Origin: DATNIB01 sp035604685
GTDB lineage: Bacteria; Actinomycetota; Acidimicrobiia; Acidimicrobiales; RAAP-2
Length of the DNA: 18,428 nucleotides
Assembly (NCBI GenBank): GCA_035604685.1
Contig: DATNIB010000021.1
Span: 1 to 18,428, forward strand
Reading direction: 5' to 3'
The notes under the pieces were generated by a model, which saw nothing but the letters and a program-made list of their open reading frames with translations, was not told where the DNA came from and made no database searches. Within the stretch, counting starts at the first letter, position 1. The number at the start of each line of letters is the position of its first letter. This document shows, piece after piece, positions 10,150 to 16,668 of the stretch. A program made the position numbers and the translations under genes.

Positions 10150-10875
10150 ATGCATGTCGTGGTGGTCGGGTGTGGCCGGGTCGGTTCGGGGCTGGCGATG
10201 GAGCTGAGCGCCGAGGGCCATTCGGTCGCCGTCCTCGACCGCTCCCAGCGGGCCTTCCGTCGGCTGCCGCCCGAGGTCGCCTGCAAGCGGGTGGTCGGCT
10301 CGGGCTTCGACCGGGACGACCTGGAGCGGGCCGGTGCCGTCGGTGCCGACGCCCTGGCGGCGGTGACGAGCGGGGACAACAGCAACATCCTGACCGTGCG
10401 CATCGCGCGGGAGTCCTATGACATCCCCCGCGTCGTGGCGCGTATCAAGGACCCGCGGCGCGCCGAGATCTACCAGCGCCTGGGCATCCCGACGGTGGCC
10501 ACCGTCACCTGGACGATCGACCAGGTGCGGCGGCGGTTGCTGCCCGAGTCGGCGGCCGCCGAGTGGTCGGACGCGAGCGGGCGGCTGGCGCTCGTCGAGC
10601 GGGCGCTCCCCGCCGGCTGGGCCGGACGTCGGCTCGCCGACCTGGAGGAGCCCGGGCAGGTCAGCCTGGTGGCGGTGACGAGGGCGGGCGAGCCCCGGCT
10701 CGACGCCTGCGAACTGTTGGGACAAGAGGGCGACGTCCTGCTGCTGGGCGTGCGTTCCGAGGCCGAAGCGATCCTCCAGGCCCGCCTCGACAGCACGGAA
10801 CCGGTCGCGCCCGCCGGCCCGGCGACCGGCGCCAACGGCGGACGGCGCGGCGTCGTCCGCGCTCGGCGCAGCTGA
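10150..10875 (+). CDS. trkA: TrkA/RCK potassium-uptake regulator (CeoB-like)
   Basis: 241 aa. Cytosolic NAD(H)-binding gating or regulatory subunit for K+ transport. The RCK_N Rossmann domain opens with VVVVGCGRVGSG (GxGxxG at residues 7-12) and an acidic residue (D30) at the end of the second strand, typical for NAD binding. RCK_C covers about 150-212 (AGRRLADLEEPGQVSLVAVTR, DVLLLGVR). The final 25 or so residues are Ala/Gly/Arg-rich and probably disordered. It starts at ATG 10150, divergent from the KimA-like permease and 7 nt upstream of a second trkA. The same divergent layout is known for ceoB-ceoC in Mycobacterium. No TrkH/TrkG pore gene lies in the window. Confidence 0.9.
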   Translation: MHVVVVGCGRVGSGLAMELSAEGHSVAVLDRSQRAFRRLPPEVACKRVVGSGFDRDDLERAGAVGADALAAVTSGDNSNILTVRIARESYDIPRVVARIKDPRRAEIYQRLGIPTVATVTWTIDQVRRRLLPESAAAEWSDASGRLALVERALPAGWAGRRLADLEEPGQVSLVAVTRAGEPRLDACELLGQEGDVLLLGVRSEAEAILQARLDSTEPVAPAGPATGANGGRRGVVRARRS

Positions 10876-10882
10876 GGGCCCG

Positions 10883-11545
10883 GTGAAGGTCGCCATCGCC
10901 GGCGCGGGCAGCGTCGGGACCGCCATCGCCCGTGACCTCCACGCCAACGGGCACGACGTGCTCGTGCTCGAGCTCGACCCCGAGCTCGTCGAACGGCGCC
11001 GCAGCGAGCTGGAGGTCACCTGGTTGGCGGGCGACGCCTGCGAGGTGGCGTCGCTCGACGCGGCTGGCCTCGCCACGACCGACGTCGTCGTGGCCGCCAC
11101 CGGCGACGACGAGGACAATCTCGTGATCTCGCTGCTGGCCAAGCAGGAGTTCGCGGTGCCCCGGGTCGTGGCGCGGGTGAACAACGCCAAGAACCAGTGG
11201 CTGTTCACGCAGAGCTGGGGGGTCGACGTCTCGGTCTCGACGCCCCAGCTCCTGACCGCGCTCGTCGAAGAGGCCGTCTCGGTCGGATCGCTGGTCCGAC
11301 TCCTGCAGTTCCAAGGGGGCAGCGCGCACCTCGTCGAGGTCACGCTCGCCGAGAACTCGCCCGCCGCCGAGAAGCCGATCGCAGAGCTCGGCATCCCGCG
11401 CGACGCCACCATCGTGGCCATCGTGCGCGACGACCGCTTGGTCGTGCCGCGTGGCGACACCGTGCTGAAGAGCGGCGACGAGGTGCTCGTGCTCGTGACC
11501 GCTGACGCCGAGGCAGCCGTCCAGGAGCTGCTCGTCGGGGGCTGA
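10883..11545 (+). CDS. trkA: TrkA/RCK potassium-uptake regulator (CeoC-like)
   Basis: 220 aa, the second TrkA protein of the pair. The RCK_N domain begins VAIAGAGSVGTA (GxGxxG at 7-12) with E30/D32 at the end of the second strand. ATGDDEDNLVISLLAKQEF and PRVVARVNN are strongly TrkA-like. RCK_C runs over about 137-220 (LVEVTLAENSP, IVAIVRDDRLVVPRGDTVLKSGDEVLVLV). The start is GTG 10883, 7 nt after the preceding stop; GAGGG overlapping that stop is a plausible ribosome-binding site. The two proteins probably form a heteromeric ring; this is inference. Their likely target is the divergent permease, because no TrkH is nearby. Confidence 0.92.
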   Translation: MKVAIAGAGSVGTAIARDLHANGHDVLVLELDPELVERRRSELEVTWLAGDACEVASLDAAGLATTDVVVAATGDDEDNLVISLLAKQEFAVPRVVARVNNAKNQWLFTQSWGVDVSVSTPQLLTALVEEAVSVGSLVRLLQFQGGSAHLVEVTLAENSPAAEKPIAELGIPRDATIVAIVRDDRLVVPRGDTVLKSGDEVLVLVTADAEAAVQELLVGG

Positions 11546-11624
11546 AGGGCGACCCGTCGATCGACGGCCGCGCCGCGGGCCCGAATGCGCCGGTCGAGCC
11601 GACCCCACGCCGTAGCATGGGTTT
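11546..11624 (+). other. Short gap with 14-bp palindrome between trkA-2 and the HAD gene
   Basis: CCGTCGATCGACGG (11554-11567) is a perfect palindrome beginning 8 nt after the trkA stop, followed by further GC-rich self-complementary sequence. It may end the trkA transcript, but there is no T-run. The HAD gene's -10 hexamer lies at the right end of the gap. Confidence 0.5.
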
Positions 11625-11625
11625 G
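11613..11625 (+). promoter_or_regulatory. Leaderless promoter of the HAD-IB gene
   Basis: TAGCAT (11613-11618), then exactly 6 nt, then the GTG start (11625). Transcription from such a -10 would begin on the start codon itself. No consensus -35 is visible. Confidence 0.6.
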
Positions 11626-12428
11626 TGAACGCGGCATTCTTCGACCTCGACAAGACGGTGATCGCCAAGGCATCGATCGCCGCGTTCGGGCGTCCGTTCC
11701 GCCGCGGCGGCCTCATCAACCGTCGGACCGTGATCCGCGCCGTCGCCGGCCAGCTCGTCTACCACCAGCTGGGGGCCGGCGAGCGCCGGATGGCCAAGGC
11801 CCGCGAGACCATGCTGACGCTGACTCGGGGTTGGGAGGCCGAGCGGGTGCGCGCCATCGTGCACGACACGCTCCTCCAGACCATGGAGCCGCTCATCTAC
11901 GCCGAGGCTCTGGAACTCATGGAGACCCACCGCGCCAAGGGGGACCGGATCTACCTGGTGTCGGCCGCTCCCGAGGAGATCGTCGAACCGATGGCCGAGC
12001 TGCTGGTGGCGGACGGGTCGATCTGCTCTCGGGCCGAAGTCGATCCACAGGGTTGCTACACGGGCCGCATGGCGTTCTACGCCGACGGGCCCCACAAGGC
12101 CGAGGCGATGGGCGAGCTGGCGGCGCGCAGCGGCCTCGACCTGGCGGGCTCCTTCGCCTACAGCGACTCGATCAACGACCTGCCGATGTTGGAGGCCGTG
12201 GGACACCCCGTGGTGGTCAACGCGGACCGCGCGCTGGCTCGCCTGGCCCGGTCCCGGGGCTGGGAGACTCGACAGTTCCGGCGGCCCGTGCGGGTGCGGG
12301 ACCGGATGCCGAACACGCCGGTCGTCACGACCAGCCTGGCCTTGGCCGGGGCCGTGGTCTTGCTCGGCTGGTATGGCAAGCGGGCCCGCCACGCCGCGCT
12401 GCGCGGCGCGGCGCCCGTCGCCGCCTGA
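11625..12428 (+). CDS. HAD-superfamily subfamily IB hydrolase (SerB-like phosphatase) with C-terminal membrane helix
   Basis: 267 aa. Motif I is FFDLDKT with nucleophile D7 and acid/base D9. Motif II is the Ser of YLVSAAPEE, with a downstream Lys in HKAEAM. Motif III is YSDSINDLPML. Together these define a complete, catalytically competent HAD-IB phosphatase of the SerB/TIGR01490 type with a helical cap. Substrate unknown; phosphoserine or a lysophospholipid-type phosphate are possibilities from relatives. Residues about 233-250 (VTTSLALAGAVVLLGWYG) form a probable membrane helix followed by KRAR, so the enzyme is likely tethered to the membrane with its catalytic domain in the cytosol. The start is GTG 11625, with a -10-like TAGCAT 6 nt upstream and no Shine-Dalgarno. 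Its stop abuts the stop of the convergent small gene. Confidence 0.9.
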   Translation: MNAAFFDLDKTVIAKASIAAFGRPFRRGGLINRRTVIRAVAGQLVYHQLGAGERRMAKARETMLTLTRGWEAERVRAIVHDTLLQTMEPLIYAEALELMETHRAKGDRIYLVSAAPEEIVEPMAELLVADGSICSRAEVDPQGCYTGRMAFYADGPHKAEAMGELAARSGLDLAGSFAYSDSINDLPMLEAVGHPVVVNADRALARLARSRGWETRQFRRPVRVRDRMPNTPVVTTSLALAGAVVLLGWYGKRARHAALRGAAPVAA

Positions 12429-12503
12429 TCAGCTCTCGCGCAACCGCCGGGCGGCGACGACGCCCAAGGTGATGAGCAGCGCGAGCAGCAGCAGCTTCTT
12501 CAT
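12429..12503 (-). CDS. 24-aa single-helix membrane peptide
   Basis: A very short gene: MKKLLLLALLITLGVVAARR followed by LRES and TGA. It has two lysines, one hydrophobic stretch of about 16 residues (LLLLALLITLGVVAA) and a basic C-terminal end (RRLR), the profile of a small single-pass membrane protein. TAGCAT (12515-12510) lies exactly 6 nt before its ATG, the same hexamer and spacing as at the convergent HAD gene, arguing for real leaderless expression. It sits 40 nt after the sigma-factor gene on the same strand. Function unknown. I recall similar tiny Lys-Leu-rich proteins annotated in other actinobacteria but cannot name a family. Confidence 0.75.
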   Translation of the reverse strand: MKKLLLLALLITLGVVAARRLRES

Positions 12504-12515
12504 GACCCGATGCTA
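12501..12515 (-). promoter_or_regulatory. Leaderless promoter of the 24-aa peptide gene
   Basis: On the minus strand TAGCAT (12515-12510), 6 nt, then ATG (12503-12501). No ribosome-binding site and no consensus -35. It starts 28 nt downstream of the sigma-factor stop. Confidence 0.6.
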
Positions 12516-12543
12516 CCGCTCGGGCGCGGCCGCGCCCAGGGGC

Positions 12544-13548
12544 TCAAACGGTGAGAAGGTCGCGCGCGCCGGTGTCCGAGGAGGGGTGGCGCAGCTTCGA
12601 CATCGCCCGCGCCTCGATCTGGCGGATCCGCTCCCGGGTGAGGTTGAAGTGCTCTCCCACCTCTTCCAGGGTCCGGGGCTCGCCGCGGTCGAGGCCGAAG
12701 CGCAGGCGCAGGATCTCGCGCTCACGCTCGTCGAGCGGGGAGAGCAATCGGCCGATCTCCTCTGGCAGGAGCGAGACGGCCGCGACCTCGAAGGGGGACT
12801 CGGCGGAGCGGTCCTCGACCACGTCGCCCAGCTCCGCGTCGCCGTCCTCGCGCAGGGGCTCAGACAGAGAAAGAGGCTCTGCCCGGAATCGCAGAGCCTC
12901 CACCAGCTTGTCCTCGGGCATCTCGACCTCGATGCCGAGCTCGGCCAGCGTTGCCGGTCGGCCGAGCTTGAGCTCCAGTCGGGCCTGGGCCTTCTGTACC
13001 CGGGCCAGGGTGTCGCCGGCGTGTACGGGAAGGCGGATCGTCCGGCCCGTATTGGCGATGCCCCGGGTGATGGCCTGGCGGATCCACCACGTGGCGTAGG
13101 TCGAGAACTTGAACCCCTTGCGCCAGTCGAACTTCTCGACCGCATGCATGAGCCCGAGGTTCCCCTCCTGGATGAGATCGAGCAGCGGCAGGCCGGAGGC
13201 CTGGTACTTCTTGGCGATCGACACCACCAGCCGGAGGTTCGACTGCACGAAGGTCTGCTGGGCCTGCTCGCCGCCGATGACTCCACGGCGCAACTCCCGT
13301 CGGCGGGCCGCCGGCAGGCCCTTCGGGGCCCTGGCCAACTCCGCCTCGGAGTCCCGGCCCGCCTCGATGGCCTGGGCCAGGCGGACTTCGTCGTCCTTGG
13401 TGAGCAGGGGATACTGTCCGATATCGGTCAGATAGAGCCGGACCAGGTCTTCGTCGTCGCGCTCAATGCGTTCCTTCGCCAAGGTCTGCCACACCCTCCG
13501 TGTCGATCCCCCGTCGGCGGTCCGGAACCGACCACCAGTACTGCGCAC
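12544..13548 (-). CDS. RNA polymerase sigma-70 factor (group 1/2, RpoD/SigA-like)
   Basis: 334 aa. Region 1.2 (DDEDLVRLYLTDIGQYPLL) is followed by region 2: NLRLVVSIAKKYQASGLPLLD and LIQEGNLGLMHAVEKFDWRK for core binding, then FSTYATWWIRQAI for -10 recognition. Region 3 covers IRLPVHAGDTLARVQ and beyond. Region 4 carries LDEREREILRLRFGL and a helix-turn-helix TLEEVGEHFNLTRERIRQIE. Region 1.1 is missing. The intact regions fit a principal or close principal-like sigma; which one cannot be decided here. The start is taken as GTG 13548, with GGGGGAG 4 nt upstream. GTG 13494 and TTG 13482 are alternatives, the latter 12 nt after GGAGG. TAAACT (13592-13587) is a possible -10. Confidence 0.92.
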   Translation of the reverse strand: MRSTGGRFRTADGGSTRRVWQTLAKERIERDDEDLVRLYLTDIGQYPLLTKDDEVRLAQAIEAGRDSEAELARAPKGLPAARRRELRRGVIGGEQAQQTFVQSNLRLVVSIAKKYQASGLPLLDLIQEGNLGLMHAVEKFDWRKGFKFSTYATWWIRQAITRGIANTGRTIRLPVHAGDTLARVQKAQARLELKLGRPATLAELGIEVEMPEDKLVEALRFRAEPLSLSEPLREDGDAELGDVVEDRSAESPFEVAAVSLLPEEIGRLLSPLDEREREILRLRFGLDRGEPRTLEEVGEHFNLTRERIRQIEARAMSKLRHPSSDTGARDLLTV

Positions 13549-13586
13549 GCCGCTCCCCCACTCGGGGCGAAGAACGGTGTGTTGCT

Positions 13587-13615
13587 AGTTTACCGGCTCC
13601 GTCAAGTCCTTTGAC
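13587..13615 (-). promoter_or_regulatory. Possible sigma-factor gene promoter with inverted repeat
   Basis: On the minus strand TAAACT (13592-13587) fits TAnnnT. Where a -35 would lie, GTCAA-AGGAC-TTGAC (13615-13601) forms 5-bp inverted arms overlapping the stop of the upstream gene. No consensus -35 occurs at 16-18 nt. The repeat could be an operator for this sigma gene, or chance. Confidence 0.3.
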
Positions 13616-14207
13616 CTGGCCAGGGGACCAAGCCCACCGCTGCGTGGCCGGTCAAGAGCTGCGCCTCGAGCCGAGCGGCCGCCGCCGCCGCCACGGCGGC
13701 CGTCTCTGCCGTGTCGATCAGGGACTGGAGCAGGGCCTCCCCGGCCTGCCAGGCGGCCAACTCGTCGGTACGCACGAGCCGCAGGGCCCGCACGACCGGG
13801 GCGTCGGTGGCCGGCACGGCCCGCCGCAGGTGCCGGCCGTAGGTGGAGAGGAGCCGCGGCAGCACGCAGCGGTAGAGGCCGGCCAGGCGCTCGGGCGCAG
13901 ACGGGGCGCTGGCCAGGGCGTCGAGGACCGGGCCGAGCGAGGGCCCGAGGGGTGCGATGAGCGACGCCGGCTCGACGCCGGCCAGCACCGGGAGGCGCTC
14001 GGCCCACAGCGCGGCGTGCCAGGCGTGCTGCTGGCTCACCTGGTCCAAGTGGACCTGAAGGCGGGGCGGTTCGACCTCGACCGACCAGGCACCGGTCAAC
14101 TCGAAGAGCCGTCGCTCGATGAAGCAGTACGCCCCGAGCAGCGCCGCCGCCTGGCCGAGCTCGAGGGCCGTCCGATGGGCGTCGGACGGGCCGAGGGCCT
14201 CAGCCAC
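13602..14207 (-). CDS. Unrecognised all-helical protein, possibly ferritin-like
   Basis: 201 aa, not recognised by family. The sequence is almost entirely amphipathic helices with no signal peptide or clear membrane span. Four helices with acidic and His positions recall a ferritin-like four-helix bundle: GAYCFIERRLFELTG (E31), VSQQHAWHAALWAERLP (H61, H64, E70), LYRCVLPRLLSTYGRHLR, and VVRALRLVRTDELAAWQAGEALLQ (D148, E149). The canonical ExxH pairs are not evident, so metal binding is only a suggestion. An Ala-rich helix ends the protein. GTG 14207 overlaps the 3' end of nadE by 8 nt, so translation is probably coupled to NAD synthetase. Confidence 0.75.
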   Translation of the reverse strand: MAEALGPSDAHRTALELGQAAALLGAYCFIERRLFELTGAWSVEVEPPRLQVHLDQVSQQHAWHAALWAERLPVLAGVEPASLIAPLGPSLGPVLDALASAPSAPERLAGLYRCVLPRLLSTYGRHLRRAVPATDAPVVRALRLVRTDELAAWQAGEALLQSLIDTAETAAVAAAAAARLEAQLLTGHAAVGLVPWPGQRT

Positions 14208-15942
14208 CGCCCGCCCCCGACGGCTCGCGCCGCGACCGGTAGCGGTTGGTGATCGGCATCCGCCGGTCCTTCCCGAAGGCCTTCATCGTGATGCGCACGC
14301 CAGGGGGCATCTGGCGCCGCTTGTACTCGGCGCCGTCGACCAGGCGCACCACTTGCTCGACCACGGCGGGGTCGAAGCCGTCGGCGATCATCTCGGGCGG
14401 GGTCCGGTCCTCTTCCACGTAGGCCGTGAGCACCGGGTCGAGCACGTCGTAGGGGGGGAGCGACTGGTCGTCGCGCTGGTCGAGGCGCAGCTCGGCCGAA
14501 GGCGCCTTGTCGAGCACCGCCTCGGGGATGGGCCCCGGGCCCGGGCCGTCGCGGCCGTTGCGGTAGCGGCAGAGCTCGTAGACGAGGGTCTTGGGCACGT
14601 CCTTGATCACGGCGAATCCACCGGCCGAGTCGCCGTAGAGCGTCGAGTAGCCCGTCGCCATCTCGCTCTTGTTACCCGTGGTGAGCACGATCCAGCCGGT
14701 GTCGTTGGACACGGCCATGAGCAGCACCCCCCGCAGGCGCGACTGCAGGTTCTCGTCGGTCAAGCCCGCCGGCGCACCACCGACCAGCGGCTCGAGCACG
14801 TCGGACAGCGCGACGTGGGCCCGCTCGATGGGGACGACCCGCAGGTCGATACCCAGGCGTTCGGCCAGCGTCGCGGCGTCGGCGATCGACCCCTCGCTCG
14901 AGTAGCGCGACGGCATCGAGAGGCCGTGGACGTGCGTCGCCCCCAACGCGTCCACCGCCACCGCAGCCACCAGCGATGAGTCGATGCCCCCCGAGAGCCC
15001 GATCACGACGTCGGTGAACCCGTTCTTGGCCAGGTAGTCGCGGGTGCCGAGCACCAGCGCCTCGTAGACCTCGGCCGCTGCCGACAGCGGCTCGGGCACG
15101 GCCGGAGCGTCCCGCACCGGGTCGCGGCGGCGCTCGGCGCTGACCGTGATGATCGCACCAGCCGAGCCGGGATGCGGGCGTTCGGGTAGCGGGAGGTCGA
15201 TCTCGATCAGGTCCTCGTGGAACTGCCGCCCGGCAGCGAGCAGCGACCCATCGGCCGAGACGACCAGGCTGGCCCCGTCGAAGACGAGCTCGTCCTGGCC
15301 GCCGACCTGGTTCACGTAGGCGATGGCGCAGCCGGCCTCGGCCACCCGCGTCTCGAGCACCGCCAGGCGCTCCGCGCGCCGGCCCCGCGAGTAGGGCGAC
15401 GCGTTGATGTTGACGACCAGCTGGGCCCCGGCGCGGCCGAGGTCGGCCACCGGCCCGTCGTCGAACCACAGGTCCTCGCAGATGGAGATCCCGACCCGCA
15501 CGCCGGCGATGAGGTACTGGTCCCCCACCTTTTCGCCGGGGACGAACCAGCGGCGCTCATCGAAGACGCCGTAGTTGGGGAGCAGCCGCTTGCGGTAGGT
15601 GCCGACCAGCCGGCCACCCGCGCACAGCGCCGCTGCATTGCCCAGCGGGGCGGGCAGCCCGGGGGGCGCCGGCCCCAGCTGCTCGACGAAGCCGACGACC
15701 GCCGCGCACCGGCCGGTGGCTGCGGCGACCTCCGCGAGCGCCCGCAGGTTGTCCGCCACGAAGCGGGGCTTGTTCAGCAGGTCCTCGGGGGGGTAGCCGG
15801 TGATGGCCAGCTCGGGGAACACGCACAGGTCGGCGCCGGTCGCCTCCGCCCGGGCGAGGGCGGCCCGAATCCGCTCGACGTTGCCCTCCAGATCGCCCAC
15901 CACCGTGTCGAGCTGGGCGGCCACCAACCGCAGGCTGGGCAC
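14200..15942 (-). CDS. nadE: Glutamine-dependent NAD+ synthetase
   Basis: 580 aa, two domains. The N-terminal nitrilase-fold glutaminase (about 1-270) has the triad E44 (FPELAITGYPPEDLL), K118 (TYRKRLLPNYGVFDE) and C155 (SICEDLW), so ammonia comes from glutamine. The C-terminal NH3-dependent synthetase has the ATP PP-loop SGGIDSS at 317-323, followed by MPSRYSSEGS, TTGNKSEMATGYSTLYGD and PPYDVLDPVL. It makes NAD+ from nicotinic acid adenine dinucleotide, the last step of NAD synthesis. GTG 15942 lies exactly 6 nt after TAGGCT, a leaderless layout with no Shine-Dalgarno. Its 3' end overlaps the next gene. Confidence 0.96.
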   Translation of the reverse strand: MPSLRLVAAQLDTVVGDLEGNVERIRAALARAEATGADLCVFPELAITGYPPEDLLNKPRFVADNLRALAEVAAATGRCAAVVGFVEQLGPAPPGLPAPLGNAAALCAGGRLVGTYRKRLLPNYGVFDERRWFVPGEKVGDQYLIAGVRVGISICEDLWFDDGPVADLGRAGAQLVVNINASPYSRGRRAERLAVLETRVAEAGCAIAYVNQVGGQDELVFDGASLVVSADGSLLAAGRQFHEDLIEIDLPLPERPHPGSAGAIITVSAERRRDPVRDAPAVPEPLSAAAEVYEALVLGTRDYLAKNGFTDVVIGLSGGIDSSLVAAVAVDALGATHVHGLSMPSRYSSEGSIADAATLAERLGIDLRVVPIERAHVALSDVLEPLVGGAPAGLTDENLQSRLRGVLLMAVSNDTGWIVLTTGNKSEMATGYSTLYGDSAGGFAVIKDVPKTLVYELCRYRNGRDGPGPGPIPEAVLDKAPSAELRLDQRDDQSLPPYDVLDPVLTAYVEEDRTPPEMIADGFDPAVVEQVVRLVDGAEYKRRQMPPGVRITMKAFGKDRRMPITNRYRSRREPSGAGGG

Positions 15943-15954
15943 CTGGTCAGCCTA
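15940..15954 (-). promoter_or_regulatory. Leaderless promoter of nadE
   Basis: On the minus strand TAGGCT (15954-15949), then 6 nt, then GTG (15942-15940). No Shine-Dalgarno and no consensus -35. The region upstream is shared with the divergent vapBC operon. Confidence 0.6.
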
Positions 15955-16000
15955 TCGGTGCCCCTACCCAGACCCCTCGACGGCGAGCCCTGGAGCGGTT

Positions 16001-16051
16001 GACGCCATTTCGTATGTGCTGGCGCCATTATGGCGCTAGCGTCGCGTCATG
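16001..16051 (+). promoter_or_regulatory. vapBC promoter and operator half-sites
   Basis: TAGCGT (16037-16042) stands exactly 6 nt before the vapB ATG (16049). Immediately upstream is a perfect inverted repeat GCGCCAT-T-ATGGCGC (16022-16036), abutting the -10. A direct copy of the half-site, GACGCCAT (16001-16008), lies 20 bp upstream of GGCGCCAT (16021-16028). Ribbon-helix-helix antitoxins typically bind such arrays and repress their own operon; that VapB binds here is inference. Confidence 0.65.
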
Positions 16052-16279
16052 CCGAGCGTTCAGATCAAGGATGTCCCCCCCGACGTCCATGCCGAACTCC
16101 GACGCCGGGCGGCGCTGGCCGGCCAGTCGCTCCAGGAGTACCTCCTAGGTCGCCTGGAAGAGGAGGTCCGCCACCCGGACCTGCGCGAACTCCTCGACCG
16201 AGCTGGTAGTCGGAGCGGGGGTCGCGTGCCGTTCGATGTCGCCGTCACCATCATCCGAGAAGACCGACAGACGCGTTGA
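16049..16279 (+). CDS. vapB: VapB/FitA-type ribbon-helix-helix antitoxin
   Basis: 76 aa. The N-terminal 40 residues follow the FitA-like RHH pattern: strand VQIKDVP, helix DVHAELRRRAALAG, helix QSLQEYLLGRLEEEV. They should dimerise to bind the operator just upstream. The C-terminal part (ELLDRAGSRSGGRVPFDVAVTIIREDR) is the usual toxin-neutralising extension, with an Arg near the end that could enter the VapC active site. The stop overlaps the vapC start by 4 nt. Wobble positions look somewhat less GC-biased than in the flanking housekeeping genes, which would fit an acquired module; this was not counted. Confidence 0.92.
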   Translation: MPSVQIKDVPPDVHAELRRRAALAGQSLQEYLLGRLEEEVRHPDLRELLDRAGSRSGGRVPFDVAVTIIREDRQTR

Positions 16280-16668
16280 TCGTCGTAGATGCCTCGGTGA
16301 TCGCACCGGCGCTGGCCGACGACGGGGTCAGCGGCGACCGAGCTCGCCTGCGCCTGCGCGGTGAGCGCCTCTGCGCGCCCGAGGTCCTCGATCTTGAGGT
16401 GACCTCCGTGTTGCGCAGGCTCCTTGCTTCGGGCGCCCTCGATGAACGGCGGGCCGCCATGGCGCTGCAAGACCTCTGCGATTTGGACCTGCGCCGGGTC
16501 GGCCACCGGCCCCTGCTCCCTCGGGTGTGGGAGCTTCGGCCAACGGTGACCCCTTATGACGCCGCCTACATCGCTCTCGCCGAAGTCCTCGGTGTCGTCC
16601 TCGTGACGGCTGACCAACGGCTCGGAAGGGCGCCCGGACCGAGGTGCGCTGTCGAGCTGATCCGCTGA
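16276..16668 (+). CDS. vapC: VapC toxin, PIN-domain ribonuclease
   Basis: 130 aa, typical VapC length. PIN-domain endoribonuclease; relatives cut tRNA or rRNA loops to stop translation. All four expected acidic residues are present: D5 (VVDASVIAPAL), E41 (APEVLDLEVTSVL), D95 (TPYDAAYIALAE) and D113 (LVTADQRL), so the toxin looks intact and Mg2+-competent. The start is TTG 16276, overlapping the vapB TGA as TTGA. The rare TTG start plus overlap would keep toxin synthesis below, and coupled to, antitoxin synthesis. It converges on glnA, 75 bp away. Confidence 0.93.
   Translation: MIVVDASVIAPALADDGVSGDRARLRLRGERLCAPEVLDLEVTSVLRRLLASGALDERRAAMALQDLCDLDLRRVGHRPLLPRVWELRPTVTPYDAAYIALAEVLGVVLVTADQRLGRAPGPRCAVELIR

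Noticed and set aside
10057..11673. 538-codon minus-strand open frame opposite the two trkA genes
   Set aside because: Ser/Thr/Arg-rich antisense translation, while the plus strand carries two intact RCK proteins.
12158..12379. 73-codon minus-strand frame opposite the HAD gene
   Set aside because: Antisense to HAD motif III and the membrane tail; no features of its own.
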